DNA of 14,558 nucleotides from Rhodoferax sp. (GTDB lineage Bacteria; Pseudomonadota; Gammaproteobacteria; Burkholderiales; Burkholderiaceae_C), in assembly GCA_017880985.1 (NCBI GenBank), contig JADGRK010000022.1, positions 1 through 14,558 on the forward strand. Direction: 5' to 3'. The position numbers were made by a program, and so were the translations under genes. The stretch's first letter is position 1. The number at the start of each line of letters is the position of its first letter. The notes under the pieces are model-generated. The model did no database searches. It saw nothing but the letters and a program-made list of their open reading frames with translations, and was not told where the DNA came from. This document shows positions 6,614-14,111 of this stretch, one piece after another.

Positions 6614-6632
6614 ATTTGGCAAACACGAGCAT

Positions 6633-8165
6633 ATGTTATCCAGCAAATTCTTAATCGAGAAGACGGGCATTTCCAGGGCAACGCTAAACAACTATATCAA
6701 GCTTGGAATACTGTCCAAGCCGGTAGTTAGCAATCCAGGGTTAGCCAGTAAAGGACCGCGTCAATTGGGATTTTTTCCTGCTGACACGATCGGCCGTATA
6801 GAGACCATTGGCAAGCTCAAACAAGAAGGCTACAGCATGTCTGAAATTGCCGCTCAACTTCTCGGTGCGAATGAATTTGGGGCAACCGGCACGAATCCCC
6901 ATGCGACCATCGAGCCCGACCTGAGCAATACCAGCATACCGCCGGCCCCTGCGCCCGCCGCCCCACTTCGGCGGACGGATGACGACGGACCGCGGGTGAC
7001 GATAGACGAACTGGCTCATCCCGCGTACATGATCGATCATAATTTTGAGCTGATTTGGATCAACCAGGAGGCGCGACGGCAACTGCCCGGCGTCACCGAT
7101 TTGTCGGCCAAAAGCGATGGTCGAAGTCTGCTCCGGTTGCTACCAGCCCAGCGCAATGAATGGGGCAGTCTTTTGCGCTTTCACGTTGCGCTGGCAAAGG
7201 GCCGCCTGACAGCGGACCGCTTTAACTTCGCCTGCCGGGGTCTTGACCCAATGGCATTCGCCAAAATGCAGGTAATTTACGCGGATGCGACCGCTGAACC
7301 TGCGATGCCAATGCTGGCAGCGCCAATCACCCTGCCCGATGAAACAAATCGCCAAACCCCGCACACGGCATACGCATCCCATTTTCGCGAAGGCATGCTT
7401 ATCGTGCTATTGCCCCAGACCAATGGAAACGACGCCATGCTGGAACTGCTGTCCCGCCGCGATGAAGTGATCCGTAGCCTGCTACGTCGCCGTCTGCCCG
7501 TTTTGACTGATCTCGCTGTGATGGTGGCCGACCTGCAAGGCTCGGTGACAATCTGCTCGGAATTGCCCCCCGAGGAGTACTTTGAGCTGATCAATGAAAT
7601 ATGGGCCACTGTGACACCGATTTATCGTCGCTACCATGCGACCTGTGGCAAACACGTCGGAGACGGTCTGGTTTACTATTTTTTCCCTCAACCGGACAGC
7701 GACTATTTGGCCAATGCGCTCGCCTGCGCCCAAGAGACTCGGTGTGCAATGCAAAGACTGTCCAAGAACTGGCAGATCCGCAAGAACTGGTTGAATGAAC
7801 TCTATTTGAATACTGGTATCACCGAAGGTCAGGAGTGGCTGGGCACCTACCATTCTTCCACGGGCGTTGAGTTTGTCGTACTTGGCGACACCATCAACCA
7901 GGCCGCTCGTGTATCCGATGTGGCACGGCACGGCAGTATTTGGGCCAGCAAGAGTTTGATCGGCAAACTGAGTGCCAAGGAACGTGACCGGGTCAAGTAT
8001 GGCGTGCATCGGCGCGCACCGGACGGTCGCGACCTGTTCGTCGCCTCCAGCTTTTCTTTTGTTTCGTCTCTACTGGAACAAAATGGTTTGCGACTGGAAA
8101 AACTGAAGGATATTTCGACTCTCGCCATCACAGAGATAGTGGCGATAGAGCCGTTACCAAAATAA
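6633..8165 (+). CDS. MerR-type HTH / PAS-like / class III nucleotide cyclase fusion
   Basis: This 510-residue protein has three parts. Residues 1-80 are a MerR-like winged helix (LIEKTGISRATLNNYIKLGI, then a helix with KLKQEGYSMSEIAAQL). Residues 120-260 look PAS-like (AYMIDHNFELIWINQEARR), after a proline/alanine linker. Residues 290-470 are a class III cyclase: D300 (VADLQGS) and D344 (KHVGDG) are the two metal aspartates, 44 residues apart as in mammalian adenylyl cyclase; K340 is the base-contacting lysine; N422 and R426 (TINQAAR) are the transition-state pair. The second base-selecting position, seven before N422, is V415 where Asp, Thr or Ser is usual. Catalysis is plausible but the nucleotide is uncertain. 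The ATG at 6633 is preferred over the TTG at 6522, which lies upstream of the promoter. Confidence 0.85.
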   Translation: MLSSKFLIEKTGISRATLNNYIKLGILSKPVVSNPGLASKGPRQLGFFPADTIGRIETIGKLKQEGYSMSEIAAQLLGANEFGATGTNPHATIEPDLSNTSIPPAPAPAAPLRRTDDDGPRVTIDELAHPAYMIDHNFELIWINQEARRQLPGVTDLSAKSDGRSLLRLLPAQRNEWGSLLRFHVALAKGRLTADRFNFACRGLDPMAFAKMQVIYADATAEPAMPMLAAPITLPDETNRQTPHTAYASHFREGMLIVLLPQTNGNDAMLELLSRRDEVIRSLLRRRLPVLTDLAVMVADLQGSVTICSELPPEEYFELINEIWATVTPIYRRYHATCGKHVGDGLVYYFFPQPDSDYLANALACAQETRCAMQRLSKNWQIRKNWLNELYLNTGITEGQEWLGTYHSSTGVEFVVLGDTINQAARVSDVARHGSIWASKSLIGKLSAKERDRVKYGVHRRAPDGRDLFVASSFSFVSSLLEQNGLRLEKLKDISTLAITEIVAIEPLPK

Positions 8166-8407
8166 AAAAGTATGCAACACGTAATCCGCAGTCTTTTGCG
8201 GTAACTTGCGATTGACGCTTGTGCCTCTGAATCGAGCCGGGTCGGGTCAATAAGCTGTCCGGCAAGAACACCCGCGTGAGCGGCCGCTTTCAGGCCATCT
8301 GGATGGTGACAACGAGGCACTATTCGGGTCGTTCTTGAAGCATAAAATCGCATTCATCGCGCAGTATGATGAAACGCCTGATCCAACGAACATAAAGACC
8401 AACTTTC

Positions 8408-8809
8408 ATGCTGGACAATTTTTCGCCTTTCCTTCTTCATTGGGGCATCACCGCGATCTCGCTCTGGGTAGCTAGTCACATTTTCCAAGGAATTAGATTC
8501 GCCAATACCTCGTCGTTGGTTGTTTCTGCACTTTTGCTGGGCTTTGCGAACGCCATTGTCAAGCCGCTACTCATTGTCCTCACATTGCCGCTGACGTTTC
8601 TGACATTTGGCCTGTTCTTGTTGGTGATCAACGCCCTCATGATTTTGCTGGTCTCGTCTCTGGTCAATGGCTTCAAGGTCTCAAGTTTCTGGACTGCCTT
8701 TTTTGCCAGTATTTTCATCTCCGTGCTGAGTTTTCTTATTGGCGCTTTCTTACCCAGTGACAGCCCGTCGCATACCATTCAGATGCCTCACAGCGGCATC
8801 TGGCTCTAG
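8408..8809 (+). CDS. Phage-holin superfamily IV-like integral membrane protein
   Basis: The 133-residue product is almost entirely hydrophobic, with about four membrane segments: LLHWGITAISLWVASHIF, SLVVSALLLGFANAIVKPLL, FLTFGLFLLVINALMILLV and FWTAFFASIFISVLSFLIGA. The order and the FANAIVKPLL ... LTLPLTFLTFGLF ... INALMI signature match the YvlD-like 'phage holin family' proteins (superfamily IV), which are common chromosomal inner-membrane proteins of unknown role and not proven holins. The ATG at 8408 has only a weak AAAGA upstream. The last codons hold a perfect 8-bp hairpin. Confidence 0.8.
   Translation: MLDNFSPFLLHWGITAISLWVASHIFQGIRFANTSSLVVSALLLGFANAIVKPLLIVLTLPLTFLTFGLFLLVINALMILLVSSLVNGFKVSSFWTAFFASIFISVLSFLIGAFLPSDSPSHTIQMPHSGIWL
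8780..8802 (+). terminator. Perfect 8-bp hairpin overlapping the end of the holin-like gene
   Basis: CAGATGCC (8780-8787) pairs perfectly with GGCATCTG (8795-8802) around a 7-base loop. The hairpin ends five bases before the stop codon. There is no T-tract, so intrinsic termination is doubtful; mRNA end stabilisation or attenuation is possible. Confidence 0.35.
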
Positions 8810-8839
8810 GCAGCCAGCCTGCAAGGTGCCGATCGTGCA

Positions 8840-8932
8840 GTCGGTGTTGGCCGACACTTAGGTGGGGTCAATTATGCAACCCAGTGTCCTCAATGGAGGG
8901 TGATTGAGGCCATCGGAAGTACTTAAAAGTAC
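8840..8932. repeat. Three consecutive short inverted repeats before the helicase gene
   Basis: Three perfect stems follow one another: GTCGG/CCGAC (8840-8855), CCTCAAT/ATTGAGG (8888-8909, 8-base loop) and GTACTT/AAGTAC (8919-8932, 2-base loop). The sequence GGTGGGGTCAATTATG between the first two resembles, from memory, terminal regions of IS21-type elements, so this may be an insertion-sequence scar. No matching opposite end or transposase is present. Confidence 0.35.
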
Positions 8933-8976
8933 CCCGCCGTTTGAACTGGCAGGTCTCCCTGGTCGGTCGTCGCAGA

Positions 8977-8996
8977 TACTGTGTTAATGTACAGCC
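8977..8996 (+). promoter_or_regulatory. LexA (SOS) box upstream of the UvrD-like helicase
   Basis: TACTGTGTTAATGTACAGCC contains CTGT, eight bases, then ACAG (8979-8994), the exact core of the gamma/betaproteobacterial LexA site, with a perfect left half TACTGT. It lies 23 bases before the helicase start (9018). A wider arm pair ACTGT (8978-8982) and ACAGT (8998-9002) adds symmetry. The gene product is a DNA repair-type helicase, which fits SOS induction. Confidence 0.75.
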
Positions 8997-9017
8997 AACA
9001 GTGAGATCGATAACCAA

Positions 9018-11126
9018 ATGCATCGCCTGCATCCCGCCATTATGGAAACCACCGCTCCCATCCGCATTGATCCTTTCGAGTCACTCAATGCCGAGCAGCG
9101 CATGGCGGTAGAACACGGACTGGGCGAATATGGAAATGACGCGCGGCCTCTGCTCATCATTGCCGGTGCCGGTTCAGGCAAGACCAACACCCTTGCCTAC
9201 CGGGTCGCCAACCTCATCATCAATCAAGCAGACCCACAGCGCATACTGCTGCTGACATTCTCGCGCCGCGCTGCCATGGAGATGGAACGACGTGTGGGCA
9301 GTGTCCTGAATCGCGTGCTGGGCCTGAGCGCCGCCCGTCAGTTACCGTCCCTGCCATGGTCCGGTACGTTCCACAGCATCGGCGCCCGCTTGCTGCGTGA
9401 CTACGCGGCGCGCCTTGGTCTGGATGAATCTTTCACCATCCATGATCGCGGTGACTCAGAAGACCTACTGGGTATGGTTCGGCATGACGTCGGTTTGTCA
9501 TCCACCAAGAACCGATTCCCACAAAAGGGCACCTGCCTGTCCATTTACTCGCGCACAGTCAACAGCCAGGAGCCGCTGTTGCAGGTTCTGCAGCAGGTAT
9601 TTCCTTGGTGTGCGCATTGGGAAGACGAACTCAAGAAACTGTTTGGTGCTTATGTCGAGGCCAAGCAGGAGCAGAACGTGCTCGACTACGATGACCTGCT
9701 GCTGTTCTGGTCTGAGCTGATGGCCGACCCGGCGCTCGGGGCCGAAGTCGGGGCACGCTTTGACCATGTACTGGTCGATGAGTATCAGGATACCAACCGG
9801 CTGCAGGCCGCCATTGTGCTGGGACTCAAGCCGACCGGGCAAGGCGTGACGGTCGTGGGTGACGATGCCCAGAGCATCTACAGCTTTCGAGGCGCCACGG
9901 TGCGCAACATTCTGGACTTTCCTCACCAGTTCAGCCAACCATCTCGGCTTGTCACGCTGGAGCGCAACTACCGCTCGACGCAGCCCATTCTGGACGTCTC
10001 GAACGCCGTGATCGCGCAGGCCAGCGAGCGTCATGCCAAGAATCTCTGGACTGAGAAGCTCGGGAGTACCTCGCCCCAGTTGGTGATGGTGCCGGACGAG
10101 GCCGAGCAGGCGCGCTGGGTCGCCAACCGCATCCTGGAGCACCGCGAAGCCGGGCTCACCCTCAAATCCCAAGCGGTGTTGTTCCGCACCTCTTCTCACA
10201 GCGCCGCGCTGGAGCTTGAACTCACGAGGCGCCAGATTCCGTTCGTCAAGTTCGGCGGCTTGAAGTTTCTTGAGGCTGCACATGTCAAGGACATGCTGGC
10301 GATTCTGAGGTTCGCCCAGAATCCAAGGGGCCGCATGGCAGGCTTTCGCGTCGTGCAATTCATCCCCGGCATCGGACCCGCACATGCCACGCGGCTGCTT
10401 GATGCCATGGATGTGGCTGCCGACCCGACTGCCACCCTTGAGGCTTTCCAGGTGCCAGCCAGCGCTGCCACTGAATGGCAGGCGTTTGTGCAGTTGTACC
10501 GTGCACTGCGCCATCCGCAGCGGGCCTGGCCAGCGGACATGGATCTGGCCAAGCGCTGGTATGGACCCCACCTGGAGCGACTTCATGACGATGCGCCTGC
10601 GCGGCGTGCCGATGTGGTCAATCTGGAGCGCATTGCTTCCGGTTACGCCAGCCGTGAGAGATTCCTGAGTGAGCTCACACTGGACCCACCGGATGCAACC
10701 AGCGACCAGTCTGGGGCACCGCACCGGGATGAGGACTATGTGATCCTGTCGACCATTCATTCAGCCAAGGGCCAGGAGTGGACCTCGGTCTATATACTTA
10801 ATGTAGTGGACGGTTGTATTCCGTCCGACCTGAGCACTGGATCGCAAGATGAAATCGAGGAAGAACGCCGCTTGCTCTATGTCGCCATGACCCGTGCCAA
10901 GGAGCATCTGCAACTCCTGGTGCCACATCGCTTTTATGTGACCCAGCAGTCTGCCATGGGTGAACGCCATATCTATGCCGCGCGGACACGCTTCATTTCA
11001 GACGCGCTTGCGACGAAGTTTGAGACCCTGGTCTGGCCGACTGCAACGGTTGAAGGAACTGTCTCGCAACAGGCTGGTTCAACCAGGATCCAAGTTCGGG
11101 AGCGCGCCCGTTCGGCCTGGCGCTGA
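9018..11126 (+). CDS. UvrD/PcrA/Rep-family superfamily 1 DNA helicase
   Basis: The 702-residue protein carries all the SF1A helicase motifs in order: a Q motif (LNAEQRMAV, 23-31), Walker A AGAGSGKT (49-56), Ia TFSRRAAMEM (80-89), II DEYQDT (254-259), III GDDAQSIYSFRGA (281-293), IV LERNYRST (314-321), V STIHSAKGQEW (578-588) and VI EEERRLLYVAMTRAKE (about 612-628). It should unwind DNA 3' to 5' using ATP. Roughly 75 residues follow motif VI, without an evident UvrD-type C-terminal domain or nuclease domain. It is probably a UvrD paralogue rather than the main repair helicase. The start at 9018 follows a weak GTGAGA; the next ATG (9042) has none. The LexA box indicates DNA-damage control. Confidence 0.9.
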   Translation: MHRLHPAIMETTAPIRIDPFESLNAEQRMAVEHGLGEYGNDARPLLIIAGAGSGKTNTLAYRVANLIINQADPQRILLLTFSRRAAMEMERRVGSVLNRVLGLSAARQLPSLPWSGTFHSIGARLLRDYAARLGLDESFTIHDRGDSEDLLGMVRHDVGLSSTKNRFPQKGTCLSIYSRTVNSQEPLLQVLQQVFPWCAHWEDELKKLFGAYVEAKQEQNVLDYDDLLLFWSELMADPALGAEVGARFDHVLVDEYQDTNRLQAAIVLGLKPTGQGVTVVGDDAQSIYSFRGATVRNILDFPHQFSQPSRLVTLERNYRSTQPILDVSNAVIAQASERHAKNLWTEKLGSTSPQLVMVPDEAEQARWVANRILEHREAGLTLKSQAVLFRTSSHSAALELELTRRQIPFVKFGGLKFLEAAHVKDMLAILRFAQNPRGRMAGFRVVQFIPGIGPAHATRLLDAMDVAADPTATLEAFQVPASAATEWQAFVQLYRALRHPQRAWPADMDLAKRWYGPHLERLHDDAPARRADVVNLERIASGYASRERFLSELTLDPPDATSDQSGAPHRDEDYVILSTIHSAKGQEWTSVYILNVVDGCIPSDLSTGSQDEIEEERRLLYVAMTRAKEHLQLLVPHRFYVTQQSAMGERHIYAARTRFISDALATKFETLVWPTATVEGTVSQQAGSTRIQVRERARSAWR

Positions 11127-11188
11127 AGAGGTGTGCGACCCACGGTAGCCTCAGCAGTACGATCATCGTCTCAGCAACGGAGATTGAA

Positions 11189-11614
11189 ATGGACATCGAA
11201 CAGTTCATGCGGGGCTACAAGAACGCCTGGGAAGGAAAGGACGAAACCGCGTTCTGCGCGCTCTTTTCCGAGGATGGTGTTTATCACAACACCCCATTCG
11301 CCACACAGCGAGGCCATGCCCAACTCGCTGCATATTGGCGGCGCATCAAACTCCAGGACGAAATTGAACTCGCCTTTGAGGTTCTCTCGTCAACACCCAC
11401 CAGCGGTATTGCACACTGGCATGTCACGTACCAAGTTGCGTCGGAGGAGCTGTTTCAAATCTGGGCCGCCTCGACAGGAACCAACTTGATTGCCCGAAAG
11501 CCAGGCGACCCACTGCCGCGCATGGTCCTTGACGGCCTGCTTCAAGCGTCTTTCAGTGGCCCGTTGTGCAGGGATTGCCGATTGTGGTGGCACAGCATGC
11601 CGTTGCCGACGTGA
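11189..11614 (+). CDS. SnoaL/NTF2-like fold protein, 141 residues
   Basis: ACGGAGA lies just upstream of the ATG. The N-terminal half has the NTF2-like pattern: a first helix MDIEQFMRGYKNAWEGKD, then ALFSEDGVYHNTPFA, an HAQLAAYWRRI helix and the strand pair ELAFEVLSS with SGIAHWHVTYQV. The fold forms a cone-shaped pocket used for small-ligand binding, isomerase or hydrolase functions, and the substrate cannot be predicted. The C-terminal third (from IWAASTG on) contains CRDCRLWWHS. It follows the helicase by 62 bases on the same strand and converges on the radical SAM gene with only 12 bases between the stops. No terminator is seen there. Confidence 0.7.
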   Translation: MDIEQFMRGYKNAWEGKDETAFCALFSEDGVYHNTPFATQRGHAQLAAYWRRIKLQDEIELAFEVLSSTPTSGIAHWHVTYQVASEELFQIWAASTGTNLIARKPGDPLPRMVLDGLLQASFSGPLCRDCRLWWHSMPLPT

Positions 11615-11626
11615 CATTTCCCGTGC

Positions 11627-12814
11627 TCAGGGCATGATCTCCACATACTCATAGACTTCGCAGTCCATGATCTGCTTGCGCACTGGCAGTGCTGCCTGTT
11701 CAAACCAGGCTTGCGGGTTGCGTTTGTCGATCTCCCGGCCCATGAAACGAATCAGTTCGCAAATGGGCTCCACCACATGGGTGCGGTAGCGCTCATCCTG
11801 CTTGACGTAGCCGATATACATGTTTTTCATGCAATTGCCTCGGCACCATGAATAGGCCTCACAGCTCTCGCAGGGCATAGCCGCGCTGAGCTGCAGCGGG
11901 CTCTTCTTGAGCCAGTTGCTCTTGACATCGCCCATTTTCATGTCGGGGGCATACAGCATGTCCGGGCAGGGGTAAATCTCGCCGTTGGGCATTACATTGA
12001 GCAGATGGGTGGACACTCGGCATTGGGCGCGGCCCGCATACAACTCCTGTGCGCGGGTGGGAAAGAGTTTGTTGCGCACCATGCCCATCAGCGGGATGAG
12101 CGGGTACAACTCATCGGAGCGTGAAAAGAACTTGTCGATCATTTGCACCAGCACGGCCTGGCGCTTGGCCACCGAGTCACCGGCATACATTTCATCGGCC
12201 ACAAACTGCCAATACAGATAGTCAAATGGTGTACCTTCGCTCACCAATTGATCCAGCTCCTCAAAACAGGTGTCGGGGTTGCCCCAGGTGACACGGGCCG
12301 TGATCGAGCCGCCGATTTTTTCGCGCACCTCCTTGAGGTTTTTGATCACCTGGCGATAAATGCCGCGTCCCCGGTAACCGTCGGTGATGGATTCGCCGCC
12401 ATCAATGGAGGCCAACACATTGGATAGCCGACCGAGCACCCAGTCCGGCAGATTGTCGATCAGCGTGGCATTGGTCTGCAGTTGAAAACGGAAGTGCGGG
12501 AACCGGCGCATCACCTCAAGCATCAGGGGCTGGTTCAGCGTGGGCTCACCGCCGTAGAAGGTGACATAGACTTCCTTGCCCTGCAGGTGCTTGTCGACGA
12601 AAGCGCTGAGCTGGTCAATGTCGTACTCCACATGTATCTGGGAACCCAACACCTCGCCCACGCCCAATGAACAGTAACTGCACTTGAGGTTGCACTTGAG
12701 CGTGGTGAGCAATTGCAACTCGACCCGGCCGCCCATAATGGGGTTGACGTCTGACTGCGGGACTTCCGTTTTAACGGCGGCTGGGAAGAAGTAATTTGGC
12801 GTTTCGGTGTACAT
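11627..12814 (-). CDS. Radical SAM enzyme with SPASM domain (putative peptide/protein modifier)
   Basis: The product has about 395 residues. CNLKCSYC (near 41-48) is the CxxxCxxC motif for the 4Fe-4S cluster that cleaves S-adenosylmethionine, and YGGEP (near 87-91) is the SAM-contacting motif. The C-terminal SPASM region supplies cysteines for auxiliary clusters: one near 264 and one near 282 (GEIYPCPD), then CESCEAYSWCRGNC, i.e. Cx2Cx5Cx3C, and a last one near 351. SPASM enzymes include anaerobic sulfatase maturases and RiPP-modifying enzymes. No sulfatase, precursor peptide or transporter is next to it, so the substrate is unknown. The frame is open to a TTG at 12862; the ATG at 12814 is preferred, though neither has a good Shine-Dalgarno sequence. 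Confidence 0.85.
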   Translation of the reverse strand: MYTETPNYFFPAAVKTEVPQSDVNPIMGGRVELQLLTTLKCNLKCSYCSLGVGEVLGSQIHVEYDIDQLSAFVDKHLQGKEVYVTFYGGEPTLNQPLMLEVMRRFPHFRFQLQTNATLIDNLPDWVLGRLSNVLASIDGGESITDGYRGRGIYRQVIKNLKEVREKIGGSITARVTWGNPDTCFEELDQLVSEGTPFDYLYWQFVADEMYAGDSVAKRQAVLVQMIDKFFSRSDELYPLIPLMGMVRNKLFPTRAQELYAGRAQCRVSTHLLNVMPNGEIYPCPDMLYAPDMKMGDVKSNWLKKSPLQLSAAMPCESCEAYSWCRGNCMKNMYIGYVKQDERYRTHVVEPICELIRFMGREIDKRNPQAWFEQAALPVRKQIMDCEVYEYVEIMP

Positions 12815-12985
12815 AGTGTTGCGCTGTTGGTGGCACGAAGGCTGGGGTGATCCGTCTGACAAAAGTCAACGAGCATGGCCCAGGCGGCAGCGATCGCCGG
12901 CGCTGATCATAAGCGCTTCGTTCGCGAAAACGGAATGCACGCTGTGCGGCGTCAAAAAGCCGATGTCCGAATGCCGATGCTGGTC

Positions 12986-13013
12986 TTTATATCAGGCGAA
13001 GAAGGTTCGCCAA
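12986..13013 (-). promoter_or_regulatory. Putative promoter of the radical SAM gene with an inverted repeat
   Basis: On the minus strand TTGGCG (13013-13008) and TATAAA (12991-12986) are spaced by 16 bases. GGCGAA (12995-13000) and TTCGCC (13006-13011) form a perfect 6-bp inverted repeat with a 5-base gap that overlaps the spacer and -35 box. It would be a suitable place for a regulator to bind. The leader to the ATG at 12814 would be about 165 bases. Confidence 0.3.
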
Positions 13014-13056
13014 CTGTGCCAGTTCGGCACCGAAACTTAGAGTCAGAAACCAAATG

Positions 13057-14028
13057 TCAACGATGGTCGACAAGCGGCTCATCGTAAATCGCCGTGCGCA
13101 GGACGCCGTCACCGATCACAACCCCTCGGTACATTCCGGCGCAGTTGAAGGGCAGTGAAAAAGCGCCGTACTTGTCTACCGCAATGATTCCGCCTGAGCC
13201 TCCAACGGGCGCCAGCAAGTCAATGACAACACCATTGGCAGCCTCATCCAGACCTTGCCCTGCATGGCGCAATCGCGAGGCGATCTCGTGGCACGCCGCG
13301 TAACGAATAAATATTTCTCCATGACCCGTGGCGGAAATCGCGCACGTTTCGTCGTCAGCCCAAGTGCCCGCACCAATGACCGGGCTATCGCCCACCCGTC
13401 CGGGCAATTTCCCTGTCATGCCGCCGGTTGAAGTTGCCGCCGCCAGGTGGCCGTGGCAATCACGCGCCACAGCGCCTACGGTGCCGTGCTTGCTGGATTC
13501 GTCTTGATCTTGGACGCCGCCACGACGCAGGGCAAGTGTTTCTTGCAACGCATCCCAGCGGTCATCTGTGAAGAAATACGACGTCTCTTCGAACGCGACT
13601 TCATTGGCCCGGCAAAAATTCAGGGCGTTCTGGCCAATAAGAAATACATGTTCCGACTTTTCCATCACCGCGCGAGCGGCAAGGATGGGGTTTCGCGGCC
13701 CACAGATACCGGCAACGGCCCCTGCCGCGTGGTCTCTTCCGTCCATGATGGCGGCGTCCATTTCCTGTGTGCCAGCGCTTGTAAAGACCGCGCCACGGCC
13801 CGCGTTGAACAGAGGTTCATCCTCAAGAGTCATCACGGCTGTGGTCACGGCGTCGATCGCGGTTCCGCCATCGGCCAGAACGTGACGACCGGCTTCGAGT
13901 GCGCGCCGTAGTGCTGCATGGTAGGCCGCTTCGCGCTCAGTATTCATTTTGCTGCGCAAAATGGTGCCCGCACCGCCATGCACGGCAAGTGTGAAATCGG
14001 TTTGATGAGGTCGATGACTTGTTCTCAT
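13057..14028 (-). CDS. iaaA: Isoaspartyl peptidase / L-asparaginase (Ntn-hydrolase, IaaA family)
   Basis: The 323-residue product begins near FTLAVHGGAGTI, typical of plant-type asparaginases. The precursor self-cleaves before T183 (SSKHGTVGAVARD) to give alpha and beta subunits and expose the catalytic threonine. The other residues known from E. coli IaaA fall at the expected spacing: T201 (STGG), R211 and D214 (GRVGD), and T234 (ATGHGE). It hydrolyses isoaspartyl dipeptides and asparagine. The start is uncertain. The ATG at 14028 gives the usual length but has no binding site. A TTG at 14088 lies six bases after GGAGGT. A TTG at 14115 overlaps the stop of the upstream membrane protein gene as TTGA. 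It probably shares an operon with that gene. Confidence 0.88.
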   Translation of the reverse strand: MRTSHRPHQTDFTLAVHGGAGTILRSKMNTEREAAYHAALRRALEAGRHVLADGGTAIDAVTTAVMTLEDEPLFNAGRGAVFTSAGTQEMDAAIMDGRDHAAGAVAGICGPRNPILAARAVMEKSEHVFLIGQNALNFCRANEVAFEETSYFFTDDRWDALQETLALRRGGVQDQDESSKHGTVGAVARDCHGHLAAATSTGGMTGKLPGRVGDSPVIGAGTWADDETCAISATGHGEIFIRYAACHEIASRLRHAGQGLDEAANGVVIDLLAPVGGSGGIIAVDKYGAFSLPFNCAGMYRGVVIGDGVLRTAIYDEPLVDHR

Positions 14029-14111
14029 ATAGGGGGTCTCGAAGGAAATTTCGGTTGTCTTTGAGGGATTCTGTCGCGTACGCTGCAAGCGGATACCTCC
14101 GGTCAATCGTC

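Noticed and set aside
8186..8201. CCGCA/TGCGG hairpin after the cyclase gene as a terminator
   Set aside because: The stem is only 5 bp and is not followed by a T-run.
7847..8353. 168-codon minus-strand open frame; its first half (GLKAAAHAGVLAGQLIDP) looks protein-like
   Set aside because: More than half lies antisense to the conserved cyclase C-terminus, there is no ribosome binding site, and no family is recognisable. The 8166-8350 part could be a small remnant but cannot be supported.
8408..8809. Prophage lysis module, suggested by the 'holin family' gene
   Set aside because: Superfamily IV holin-like proteins are common chromosomal membrane proteins, and no endolysin or phage structural gene is nearby.
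9498..10760. 420-codon open frame on the minus strand
   Set aside because: It lies fully antisense to the helicase gene, whose motifs are intact. The translation has no recognisable domain, and such frames are common opposite codon-biased genes.
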